Notes under the pieces: generated by a model
Databases searched by the model: none
Seen by the model: only the letters and a program-made list of their open reading frames with translations
Told to the model about the DNA's origin: nothing
Shown: positions 7,072-14,353 of the stretch, piece after piece
Numbering within the stretch: the first letter of the stretch is position 1
How the letters are laid out: each line of letters opens with the position of its first letter
NCBI GenBank assembly: GCA_937973575.1
Contig: CALJKH010000227.1
Span: forward strand, 1 to 15,544
Source of the DNA: an uncultured Solirubrobacterales bacterium
Lineage (GTDB): Bacteria; Actinomycetota; Thermoleophilia; Solirubrobacterales; Solirubrobacteraceae
Direction: 5' to 3'
Length of the DNA stretch: 15,544 bases
Made by a program: the position numbers and the translations under genes

Positions 7072-8043
7072 GTGAGCGGCAAATTCACTATCGGAGTGGA
7101 TCTGGGCGGAACCAAGGTGGTCGCTGGGGCAGTGGATTCCGACCTCGGAATCCGCTCCCGTGCCCGGCGTGAGGTTGCAGGGCTAGGTCGCCAAGAGCTG
7201 ATTGATGTGGTGCTATCCGCAATTGAGGAGGCACGAGTAGGACTTCCTGATGAGCCAGCCGCAGTTGGCATTGGAGTCCCAGCAACCTTTGATCATTCAG
7301 TTGGCAGAGTTGTCAGTTCGACTCACCTGCCGTTGGAGGATGTCGCCATTGAGGACCTCCTCGCGGAGCGAATTGGCCTAGCAGTTGCGGCCGATAACGA
7401 TGCAACCTGCGCTGCCCTCGCAGAGCATCGAGCTGGGGCTGCAGTCGGTGCTGCCAACGCTGTCGTGATGACAATTGGCACCGGCATTGGCGCGGGAATA
7501 GTTATGGACGGCAAGCTGCGCCGCGGGGCTCACGGTGCCGCAGGTGAGCTTGGCCATATCCCAGTTGAACCAAATGGTCTGAAGTGCGGGCCGGGATGCC
7601 GTGGAACCGGATGCTTGGAAACTCGGGTAAGTGGCCCTGCGCTTGAGCGAGAGGCAGAGCGGGTGGCAGCGGCACGGCCGGAGAGTGCGCTTGGCAAGGC
7701 AGCGACTGCTGGTGGACCGCTGCGTGGCGCGCGAGTCGTGGAGCTTGCCCACGATGGTGACCTTGCCGCACTTGATGCAGTTGGCCGAGTTGGCCATTGG
7801 CTTGGGATCGGGCTGGTAGCAGTAGCCAATCTCTTGGACCCTGATGTCGTGGTCGTCGGCGGCGGGGTGTCAGCCGCTGGGGAACTTCTCCTTGAGCCAG
7901 CCCGAGCGGTACTCCGCGAGCAGGCACTGCCACCAGCTGCTGCCCGGATGCAGGTCGTGCAAGCAAAGTTTGGCGCCGATGCAGGGCTGCTTGGTGCGGC
8001 ACTGCTCGCCGCTGATCGGGCAGGAGAGGGGGAGTCCAAGTGA
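7072..8043 (+). CDS. ROK-family sugar kinase, probable glucokinase
   Basis: 323 residues, cytosolic. Predicted to phosphorylate glucose or a related hexose with ATP. Seen: the phosphate-binding DLGGTK (10-15), GIGVP (67-70 region), catalytic Asp in ADNDAT (107-112), GTGIGAGIV (136-144), and the zinc/substrate segment with His162 in ELGHIPVE and Cys172, Cys176 and Cys181. In the ROK consensus (C-x-C-G-x2-G-C) the first two Cys are one residue apart; here the spacing is C-x3-C-x4-C, as I recall from Thermoleophilia glucokinases. The C-terminal GGGVSAAGE loop (about 263-271) is present. Only conserved catalytic residues are seen; a repressor HTH is absent, so this is an enzyme rather than an NagC/Mlc type regulator. 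GTG start. The stop overlaps the rsmI start by 4 nt (GTGA). Confidence 0.92.
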   Translation: MSGKFTIGVDLGGTKVVAGAVDSDLGIRSRARREVAGLGRQELIDVVLSAIEEARVGLPDEPAAVGIGVPATFDHSVGRVVSSTHLPLEDVAIEDLLAERIGLAVAADNDATCAALAEHRAGAAVGAANAVVMTIGTGIGAGIVMDGKLRRGAHGAAGELGHIPVEPNGLKCGPGCRGTGCLETRVSGPALEREAERVAAARPESALGKAATAGGPLRGARVVELAHDGDLAALDAVGRVGHWLGIGLVAVANLLDPDVVVVGGGVSAAGELLLEPARAVLREQALPPAAARMQVVQAKFGADAGLLGAALLAADRAGEGESK

Positions 8044-8852
8044 GCGGCAAGCTCGTTGTCTGCCCAACTCCAATTGGCAACCTAGGTGACATCACCAAGA
8101 GGGTGGCCGATGCGCTGGCAGCTGCGGATGTCGTCGCAAGCGAGGACACCCGACGCACCCGGATCCTGCTTGACCACCTGGGGATCAGCACGCGTCCAAT
8201 CGCATTACACGACCGAAATGAGCGAAGCGCGATTGCCGGCCTCGTAACGAAGATCATTGCTGGCGGAACGGTCGCGCTTGTGTCCGATGCTGGAACGCCG
8301 GTCGTTTCAGACCCCGGCTTTCTGCTTATCCGAGCGTGCATTGAGAGCAGCGTCCAGGTAGAGGTTCTTCCTGGCCCGACGGCTGTAACGACAGCCCTTG
8401 TCGCCTCAGGCCTGCCGGCTGATTCATTCACCTTTGTCGGGTTCCTGCCCCGCAAGGCTGGGGAACTAGAGCGCCTCTTCGGCGGGTCAGCCTCAACTCT
8501 TGTTGCGTTCGAGTCACCCAATCGGATCGCGGCAGCGATGAAGGTGCTCGCCGAGTTTGAACCCGACCGCAGGGTTGCTGTCTGTCGTGAGCTGACCAAA
8601 CTCCACGAGGAAGTTATTCGTGGCACGGCCGCTGAGGTATCCGATGAACTCGCAGGGCGGCAGGTCAAGGGCGAAATAACAGTCGTCGTCGGCCCACCTG
8701 AGGCAGAGGAAAACCTTGGTGCGACCCCTGAAGCGATCGGCGCAGCTCGAGATCTTGTCGCCGCAGGAGCAAAGCCGCGCGCAGCAGCAAAGGTTGTAGC
8801 CAAGCTCACAGGAGCGAGAGCAAACGACCTTTATGCAGCTCTCGGCGACTGA
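8040..8852 (+). CDS. rsmI: 16S rRNA (cytidine1402-2'-O)-methyltransferase RsmI
   Basis: 270 residues, tetrapyrrole-methylase-like SAM-dependent fold. It 2'-O-methylates C1402 in the ribosomal P-site region of 16S rRNA. Diagnostic motifs are TPIGNLGD (10-17), SEDTRRTR (34-41), the SAM-loop SDAGTPVVSDPG (82-93), LPGPTAV (110-116), FVGFLPRK (132-139) and FESPNR near 155. The GTG start overlaps the ROK stop (GTGA), so translation is likely coupled. The C-terminal Ala-rich part resembles the usual RsmI tail. Close to normal length for the family. Confidence 0.97.
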   Translation: MSGKLVVCPTPIGNLGDITKRVADALAAADVVASEDTRRTRILLDHLGISTRPIALHDRNERSAIAGLVTKIIAGGTVALVSDAGTPVVSDPGFLLIRACIESSVQVEVLPGPTAVTTALVASGLPADSFTFVGFLPRKAGELERLFGGSASTLVAFESPNRIAAAMKVLAEFEPDRRVAVCRELTKLHEEVIRGTAAEVSDELAGRQVKGEITVVVGPPEAEENLGATPEAIGAARDLVAAGAKPRAAAKVVAKLTGARANDLYAALGD

Positions 8853-8890
8853 CCGCCGGACTGCTCAGCCTGCAACGGTCGGGCGCGCTC

Positions 8891-8901
8891 CCTAGCCTAG
8901 G
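8891..8901 (+). promoter_or_regulatory. -10 box TAGCCT inside a CCTAGCCTAGG palindrome, upstream of metG
   Basis: TAGCCT (8893-8898) ends 8 nt before the metG GTG at 8907, again predicting a leaderless mRNA. The box sits inside a perfect 5-bp inverted repeat around a central C. This could be an operator or chance. A poor -35 candidate, CTGCAA, begins at 8870 with a 17-nt spacer. The 54-nt gap after rsmI marks the start of a new transcription unit. Confidence 0.45.
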
Positions 8902-8906
8902 CAACA

Positions 8907-10406
8907 GTGACCTTCTACACGACCACACCGATCTACTACGTAAACGCGCAGCCCCACCTTGGGCATGCCTATACGACGATCGCTGCTGACGTGCTCGCCC
9001 GGCACATGCGCCAGCGCGGGGAGGACGTCTTCTTCCTGACTGGAACGGACGAGCACGGTGAGCCAGTCGCCCTCGCAGCAGAGGCTGAAGGGATCTCACC
9101 TAAGGAATTGGCAGACCGCAACGCTGCGCGGTTCGAGGCGCTGATGCCGCGCATCGAGGCGACCAACGACTTCTTCATCAGGACCTCTGACCCACGTCAT
9201 GTCGAAGCTGTGCGCGAGCTGATGCAGAGGATCTACGACGCTGGCCACATCTACAAGGGTTCCTACGAAGGTCTTTACTGCCCCCGTTGCGCTGACTTCA
9301 AGACTCCATCTGAGGTCGGCGAAGGGGACACCTGCCCAGTCCACGGGATTGAGCTGGCAGTGGAGAAGGAGGAGAACTGGTTCTTCCGACTCTCAGCCTT
9401 CCAAGAGGATCTAGAGAAGCTGTTTGAAGACCAGCCGGAGTTTGTGCGACCGGTTGAACGCCGTAATGAGGCGCTGTCCTTCATCAAGGGTGGCCTCCGT
9501 GACATCTCATGCTCACGCGCCGGACTTGCTTGGGGAGTGCCAGTGCCTTGGGACGAAGAGCAAGTCTTCTACGTCTGGTTTGACGCACTCCTGAACTACT
9601 TCACAGCTCTCAGCTTCGCTAAGCCCGGCGAGGACCTGACCGATAAGTACTGGCCAGCTGATGTGCAGCTGGTCGGCAAGGACATCCTCAAGTTCCACGC
9701 TGTCTACTGGCCGGCGATCCTGATGGCAGCAGGGCTACCAGTTCAGAAGTCCTTGGTTGTCCACGGCTACCTCCTAATGGACGGCGAGAAGATGTCGAAG
9801 TCGCTCGGCAATGTCCTTGACCCATTTGAGGTGATGGACCGGTTCGGTGCAGACGCTCTGCGCTTCTACCTGTTGCGCGAAGTTCAATTCGGAGCTGACG
9901 GAACTGTCAGCACCGAGGGGTTCGAGACCCGCTACGAGACTGAGTTGGCAAATGACTTCGGCAACCTTGCGAGTCGAACGCTGGCAATGGTTGGTCGCTG
10001 GCGTGACGGCAAGGTCGCGGCAACCACGCTTGACCCGGCCGTCGGGAATGACCTCGCGCCCCTTGCCGACGAGGTCGCTGCACTGCTCGACAAAGTTGAG
10101 CCAACTCAGGCGCTTGAAGCGATCTGGACGAGGATTCGCAGGCTCAACCGTTATGTGGAGGAGACAGCGCCATGGACGCTCGCAAAGGACGAAGCTGAAG
10201 CTGAACGCTTGGACCAGGTCCTAGCGACGCTTGTCGAGGGCATTCGCGTTGTGACCATCGCTCTTCACGCATTCATGCCAGTTTCGACTGCCAAGTTGCT
10301 TGATGCCCTTGGTGTTGAGGACACCTCTTGGGCTGCGGCCAGCTGGCAGGCGGAAGGCCCTGGGGGCGAAGTTGGAGCCCTCGAGCCTCTTTTCCCTAAG
10401 TCGTGA
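8907..10406 (+). CDS. metG: Methionyl-tRNA synthetase
   Basis: 499 residues; charges initiator and elongator tRNA-Met. Class I signatures are HLGH (17-20) and KMSKS (295-299). The connective-peptide zinc site has a single knuckle: Cys125, Cys128, Cys143 and His146 (CPRC, then CPVH), as in the Thermus-type enzyme rather than the four-Cys double-knuckle E. coli type. The stem-contact fold and helical anticodon-binding domain (about 355-480, with ANDFGNLASR and WTLAKD) are complete. There is no C-terminal EMAP-II-like tRNA-binding domain, so the enzyme is the short monomeric form. The GTG start is followed by a typical family N-terminus (TFYTTTPIYYVN). The stop overlaps the tatD start (GTGA). 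Confidence 0.97.
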   Translation: MTFYTTTPIYYVNAQPHLGHAYTTIAADVLARHMRQRGEDVFFLTGTDEHGEPVALAAEAEGISPKELADRNAARFEALMPRIEATNDFFIRTSDPRHVEAVRELMQRIYDAGHIYKGSYEGLYCPRCADFKTPSEVGEGDTCPVHGIELAVEKEENWFFRLSAFQEDLEKLFEDQPEFVRPVERRNEALSFIKGGLRDISCSRAGLAWGVPVPWDEEQVFYVWFDALLNYFTALSFAKPGEDLTDKYWPADVQLVGKDILKFHAVYWPAILMAAGLPVQKSLVVHGYLLMDGEKMSKSLGNVLDPFEVMDRFGADALRFYLLREVQFGADGTVSTEGFETRYETELANDFGNLASRTLAMVGRWRDGKVAATTLDPAVGNDLAPLADEVAALLDKVEPTQALEAIWTRIRRLNRYVEETAPWTLAKDEAEAERLDQVLATLVEGIRVVTIALHAFMPVSTAKLLDALGVEDTSWAAASWQAEGPGGEVGALEPLFPKS

Positions 10407-11155
10407 TTGATTCCCACACTCATCTCGCCTCATGCTCTGAGGAAGACCAAGTCCTTGTAGAAGAGGCGCTCAAAGTAGGGGTCACGAAGATGCTCACCGT
10501 CGGGACTGAACGTGAGTCATGTGAGCGAGCGCTTGAGGCTGCCGCGGCAAATCCAGGCGTCGTGTTCGCAGCGGTTGGCCTGCATCCCAACAGTGCGACT
10601 GGTTTTTCTCCGGACGACGAGGTTTGGCTGCGCGAGCTTGCCTCCCGGCCCGAGTGTGTGGCCGTCGGCGAGACAGGGATTGATCTCTTCCGTGACAACG
10701 CACCCCTTGCGGACCAGCAGCGGGCCTTCATCGCCCACTGTGAAATTGCTCGTGAGCTGGACAAGGCACTTGTGATCCACACTCGGGCGGCCGACGAGGA
10801 AACGCTGGCAATTCTTGACGAGCACGCCAATGGCCTGCGAGTAATTCTCCACTGCTTCTCCATGGCGGAAAGGGTCCGTGAATGCGTCGACCGTGGTTGG
10901 TGGATCAGCTTCGCTGGCAATGTCACCTACCCATCGGCTGAGGACTTAAGGACCGCATCCATCTCCGTCCCAGCAGAGCGCCTGCTGGTTGAAACTGATG
11001 CTCCGTACCTCTCGCCGCAGGAGGTGCGCAAGGATCGCAACCGGCCAGCGAATGTGATTCACACCGCGGCAGTTGTCGCTGCAGAGCGACGGGTGCCGCC
11101 GGGCGAGTTCGACGCAGCAGTGACTGCCGCCGCGGCCGAGGTATTTCGCTGGTGA
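10403..11155 (+). CDS. tatD: TatD-family metal-dependent deoxyribonuclease
   Basis: 250 residues, cytosolic TIM-barrel metallo-hydrolase. Metal-site residues visible are DSHTHL (3-8), Glu90 in GETGID, His126 in IHTR, His150 in HCFS and Asp199 in ETDAPYL. The family acts as a 3'-5' DNase and AP-type nuclease. The barrel is complete and of normal length. GTG start overlaps the metG stop, and the stop overlaps the rsmA start, each as GTGA. In many actinobacteria an rpf (resuscitation-promoting factor) gene lies between tatD and rsmA; here there is none. Confidence 0.95.
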   Translation: MIDSHTHLASCSEEDQVLVEEALKVGVTKMLTVGTERESCERALEAAAANPGVVFAAVGLHPNSATGFSPDDEVWLRELASRPECVAVGETGIDLFRDNAPLADQQRAFIAHCEIARELDKALVIHTRAADEETLAILDEHANGLRVILHCFSMAERVRECVDRGWWISFAGNVTYPSAEDLRTASISVPAERLLVETDAPYLSPQEVRKDRNRPANVIHTAAVVAAERRVPPGEFDAAVTAAAAEVFRW

Positions 11156-11994
11156 GTAGTAGCGAGCGGAGGGTGGCCGCCTCGCTGGAGCGCATGCGCG
11201 CTGCCGGCCATCAACCAAACCGCGAGCTTGGCCAGAACTTCCTGATCGACGCAAACATGCTGGGCGTTGTCGCTCGCGAGGCCGATGTTGGCCCCGACGA
11301 TGTCGTGCTGGAGGTTGGTGGCGGGCTTGGGATCCTGAGCGAACATCTAGCTCCTCTTGCAAAGCACCTCCATGTCGTCGAGGTGGACCGCAGCCTTGAG
11401 GAAGCTCTAACGGAGAGCATCGAGCCATTCGACAATGTCACTCTCCACTTCGCAGACGCACTCCAACTTGACCTTGGCGCGCTTGACCCGGCCCCTACGA
11501 AGCTGGTTGCCAACCTTCCGTATGGGATCGCTGCGCCACTCATTCTCGACTCAATCTTCGTTCTCCCGGAGTGCCAAACCTGGGTGGGGATGGTCCAGAA
11601 GGAGGTCGGCGAACGCCTTGCTGCCGGGCCCGGGTCGAAGACCTACGGTGCCCCGTCTGTGATTGCCCAGCTGTCCTGCAGGGTCAAGGTTGCACGGAGT
11701 GTCTCCCGCACCGTCTTCATGCCCGTGCCAAATGTGGACTCCGTGATCATCCGCTTGGACAGAGTCGCGCCTGCCCAGCCAGAGGCTGTGCGGGAGCTAG
11801 TCCGTGATGCGTTCGCTCACCGCCGTAAGGCTCTGCCTAAGTCAGTCTCTATCGCTAGGCCCAATGACCGGGATGTGCGTGACCTAGCCCGACGGGGCTT
11901 GACAGAGATGGGGCTGCGCGAGGACACGCGAGCTGAAGCTCTCACACCGGAGCAGTTCGTCGAGCTTGCCGACAGAATGGGACTTCATGGCTGA
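11152..11994 (+). CDS. rsmA: 16S rRNA (adenine1518/1519-N6)-dimethyltransferase RsmA/KsgA
   Basis: 280 residues. It dimethylates A1518 and A1519 in helix 45 during 30S subunit maturation. Motifs seen are RELGQNFL (24-31), SAM motif I as EVGGGLG (54-60; commonly EIGPGLG), acidic EVD (77-79), ADAL (101-104) and the catalytic NLPYGI (121-126). The C-terminal helical domain has FAHRRKAL. GTG start, overlapping the tatD stop by 4 nt. Its end overlaps the ispE start by 8 nt. The Gly replacing Pro in motif I is a mild variation and leaves the SAM pocket plausible. Confidence 0.97.
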   Translation: MSSSERRVAASLERMRAAGHQPNRELGQNFLIDANMLGVVAREADVGPDDVVLEVGGGLGILSEHLAPLAKHLHVVEVDRSLEEALTESIEPFDNVTLHFADALQLDLGALDPAPTKLVANLPYGIAAPLILDSIFVLPECQTWVGMVQKEVGERLAAGPGSKTYGAPSVIAQLSCRVKVARSVSRTVFMPVPNVDSVIIRLDRVAPAQPEAVRELVRDAFAHRRKALPKSVSIARPNDRDVRDLARRGLTEMGLREDTRAEALTPEQFVELADRMGLHG

Positions 11995-12898
11995 GGCAGC
12001 ATCACCCGGGACGCGTCTGCAGACTGCCGCCAACGGCAAGATCAACCTCTGCCTTCTGCTCGGGCCACTGCGGGAAGACGGGTACCACGATGTCGTCAGC
12101 GTCATTCAGCCACTCGACCTCGCGGACACAGTGACAATTACTGATTCTCCATCGGGCACGGATGCCGTCGCCTGCCCCGGTGTTGAGGGGGACAATCTTG
12201 CTGCCCGGGCGATCGCCTCGTGGCGTGGGGCGACTGGGATCGCCGACCGTCCGGTTGAGGTAACGATCGAGAAGCGCGTGCCAGTGGCAGCTGGCATGGG
12301 TGGTGGCTCTGCTGATGCAGCTGCGACTTTGAGGCTGCTTGATGCCTTCTTTGGGGTTGAGGGCGCGAACCTAGTCACAGGGCTCGGCGCTGACGTCCCG
12401 CCACTGCTTCACGGTGGCCCGACGCTTGTTAGCGGCATTGGCGACAGGGTTAGTGCGGTCGCGCAGCCAGCATTCGGCTCATGCTTGGTTCTTCCATCAA
12501 CAGCTGGCCTCTCAACACCGCGAGTGTTCTCGGAAGCGGGGGAGATGGGAATGCGCCGCAGCCCGGCAGACATCGTTCAAGTCCTAACTCAGCTTGAGCA
12601 CGCGGCAGCGGCAGGTGAGGGTTGGGACCTACCCGACGCACTTCTGGGGCTCAATGACCTAGGTCCCGCTGCTGCCCGCCTAGAACCTTCTGTCGGTGAG
12701 GCCCTTGAGCAGGCAAGGGGCGCTGGGGCAGATCAAGCATTCGTAACTGGCTCTGGCCCCACGGTTGTCGCTCTCTTCCACGGAGCTGAGGCAGAGCAAC
12801 GGGCGAAAGAGGCTGCCGAAGCTCTTTCAGATAGGCCTGGAGGGGCAATTTTTTCCGCTGCGTCGCCAGCATCTGCCACGATCGAGCAAGTCGCATGA
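11987..12898 (+). CDS. ispE: 4-diphosphocytidyl-2-C-methyl-D-erythritol kinase
   Basis: 303 residues, GHMP kinase. It phosphorylates CDP-methylerythritol in the MEP route to isoprenoid precursors. Motifs are NGKINLCL (16-23) with Lys18, DGYHD (31-35), the ATP-binding AAGMGGGSADAAA (101-113), GADVPPLL (134-141) with the catalytic Asp136, and the C-terminal GSGPTVVALF. ATG 11987, eight bases before the end of rsmA, is preferred over the in-frame TTG at 11966 because family members begin just before the AKINL-like strand and the extra residues match nothing. The stop overlaps the next gene by ATGA. The rsmA-ispE neighbourhood is typical of actinobacteria. Confidence 0.96.
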   Translation: MAEAASPGTRLQTAANGKINLCLLLGPLREDGYHDVVSVIQPLDLADTVTITDSPSGTDAVACPGVEGDNLAARAIASWRGATGIADRPVEVTIEKRVPVAAGMGGGSADAAATLRLLDAFFGVEGANLVTGLGADVPPLLHGGPTLVSGIGDRVSAVAQPAFGSCLVLPSTAGLSTPRVFSEAGEMGMRRSPADIVQVLTQLEHAAAAGEGWDLPDALLGLNDLGPAAARLEPSVGEALEQARGAGADQAFVTGSGPTVVALFHGAEAEQRAKEAAEALSDRPGGAIFSAASPASATIEQVA

Positions 12899-13116
12899 GC
12901 AATCTTTTGATTACAGAGGTCGTTGTCGGCCTGGCAATTGTTGGATCGGTCACCGTGTTTCTCGGCTGGATCGCAATGCCAGCAGTGAAGGCCCGTGAAG
13001 GCGCATGGAACCGGATTGCCGCTGGCGCATTGAGCCTTTACGCCTTCGCTGTCTTCGCGGCACTTGGCGTTGGGGTCGGCATCGGGATTATCTGGCTCTG
13101 GCCTCAGATCACCTGA
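12895..13116 (+). CDS. Small two-helix membrane protein of unknown function
   Basis: 73 residues. Two hydrophobic segments are seen at about 5-27 (LITEVVVGLAIVGSVTVFLGWIA) and about 42-68, separated by a short basic loop (KAREGAWNR) and ending WLWPQIT. The start overlaps the ispE stop (ATGA, 12895-12898), so it is probably translated by coupling as the last gene of the metG operon. No family recognised. The overlap and even hydrophobic pattern argue for a real gene. Confidence 0.72.
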   Translation: MSNLLITEVVVGLAIVGSVTVFLGWIAMPAVKAREGAWNRIAAGALSLYAFAVFAALGVGVGIGIIWLWPQIT

Positions 13117-13133
13117 GTTAAGCCAACTCGTTG

Positions 13134-13139
13134 TAGCCT
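13134..13139 (+). promoter_or_regulatory. -10 box TAGCCT, leaderless start of the PucR-family gene
   Basis: TAGCCT is identical to the metG box and ends exactly 8 nt before ATG 13148. This supports the ATG at 13148 as the start of the regulator and separates it from the metG operon, whose last stop is at 13116. No strong -35 element is visible. Confidence 0.5.
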
Positions 13140-13147
13140 TGGTCGGG

Positions 13148-14353
13148 ATGACCCCCGGCACCGATCAGACTTCGGGCCTCGCGGCCCTAGATGACCTAAC
13201 GACTGCAGTCGAGGATGGCGCTGGGCTTCCCGAGATCGTTAGGGCCGCATCACGCGTGCTCGACGCCAGCCTTGTACTGATTGATCGCACTGGAGCTGTG
13301 CTTGCAGTTGCTGCTCGCAGCACTGCTGATGAGCGCGCTCTCCTGCGTGATGTGGACGGAGTGGAAACGGTTGAACTGCGCGTTGGCGACATGGACATCG
13401 GCCGCTTGCGGCTGCGCCAGCGTGGTGGCGAGGGTGACCAATCTCTGCGCAGGCTTGTCGCGACAGTTGTCGCTGCTGAGGTTGAGCGAGTTCGAGCCCC
13501 AGAGCGCGCAAGCGAGGAAGCACTCTCCTCTTTCCTTGAGGATGCCCTCTCTGACTCAATCATTGATGCCGCCGACGGCAACGCTCGGGCCAGTGAGCTT
13601 GGCATTCCTGCCGAGGACGGAGTGACATTGCTGGTGGTGCGAGCCCACGCACGAGTCGCCTCAGGTGACGATTGGCGGCCGCGCCTACTGGCAGTCGCAG
13701 AGCGTGCAGCTCGCGGTGCCCGACCAGGGTCAGTTGCTGCCACCACACACCACATCGGTACTGACGGCGAAGTTCTTGTGATCGTTCCTGACCCGGATGG
13801 CGACGCTGGCCGCCAGGTTGCCGAGTCAGTCCTGCGTGAAGTGACTTCGGCTCTTCCAGGCTTCGGCTTTGCAGTTGGCCGCAGCGCTCGGGCTGAGGGC
13901 TCAACAGGCCTTGCCCGCGCTGCCAAGGAGGCATTGCTCGCCGCCAATGTTGTTGAAGGCGACGAGGACCGCCAGTCACTTGGGTTTGAGGAGACGGGCG
14001 CCTACCGCCTGGTCCTGAGGGCAATGACCGAAGACCCTGGCGAGCTTCGCGCGTTCTACGGCGAGACTGTTGAGCCAATCGCCTCGTACGACACCCAGTA
14101 CGAGACAAACCTCGTTGGCACCCTGACAGCCTTCCTTGAGTGCGACGGCAATGTTGGTGCGACAGCAGCCCGCTTGATCACCCACCGCCACACAGTCCGC
14201 TACCGCCTTGAGCGCATCAAGGAGCTCTCAGGTTTGGATGTCGGTTCCAGCGAAGGCCGCGAGAAGCTCTCGCTTGGCCTTAAGGCCATGCGCGTCCTTG
14301 GCATCACCCCGCCACGTGGCCCAGCCAGCGAGTCCTCCCAGAGTGGGCGCTAA
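13148..14353 (+). CDS. PucR-family transcriptional regulator (GAF-like, CdaR GGDEF-like and HTH_30 domains)
   Basis: 401 residues. About 15-115 resembles a GAF-like sensor module (ASLVLIDRTGAVLAV). About 150-290 matches the CdaR/PucR middle region, a degenerate GGDEF-like fold. The C-terminus (about 322-384) is the PucR-type helix-turn-helix, with GNVGATAARLITHRHTVRYR (334-353) followed by LERIKELSGLD. It is a predicted DNA-binding activator or repressor responding to a small molecule, in the cytosol. Family members control purine, polyketide or aromatic metabolism; the ligand here is unknown. The start is ATG 13148, supported by the -10 box 8 nt before it; an upstream in-frame extension to 13064 lies inside the previous gene. 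The stop overlaps the cyclase start by one base (TAATG), so the pair is likely co-translated. Confidence 0.9.
   Translation: MTPGTDQTSGLAALDDLTTAVEDGAGLPEIVRAASRVLDASLVLIDRTGAVLAVAARSTADERALLRDVDGVETVELRVGDMDIGRLRLRQRGGEGDQSLRRLVATVVAAEVERVRAPERASEEALSSFLEDALSDSIIDAADGNARASELGIPAEDGVTLLVVRAHARVASGDDWRPRLLAVAERAARGARPGSVAATTHHIGTDGEVLVIVPDPDGDAGRQVAESVLREVTSALPGFGFAVGRSARAEGSTGLARAAKEALLAANVVEGDEDRQSLGFEETGAYRLVLRAMTEDPGELRAFYGETVEPIASYDTQYETNLVGTLTAFLECDGNVGATAARLITHRHTVRYRLERIKELSGLDVGSSEGREKLSLGLKAMRVLGITPPRGPASESSQSGR

Noticed and set aside
6993..7271. Upstream extension of the LCP gene open frame to 7271
   Set aside because: The extra residues are low-quality sequence opposite the ROK gene, and the family N-terminus (cytoplasmic basic tail then membrane segment) fits the ATG at 6992.
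7502..8809. Long minus-strand open frame (435 codons) opposite the ROK kinase and rsmI
   Set aside because: It lies wholly opposite two well-recognised genes, has Ser/Arg/Pro-rich content typical of antisense frames in GC-rich DNA, and shows no domain.
8851..8880. Hairpin GACCG...CGGTC after rsmI
   Set aside because: Only a 5-bp stem with a 20-base loop and no T-run, so not a convincing terminator.
11966..11986. Earlier TTG start for ispE
   Set aside because: The seven extra residues come from the rsmA coding region in another frame and match nothing in IspE. ATG 11987 fits family length.
13064..13147. Earlier start for the PucR-family gene
   Set aside because: This part is the coding region of the previous membrane protein in another frame. 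The TAGCCT box 8 nt before ATG 13148 supports the later start.
13165..13947. Minus-strand 260-codon frame within the PucR gene
   Set aside because: Ser/Arg/Ala-rich antisense shadow of a confidently recognised regulator.
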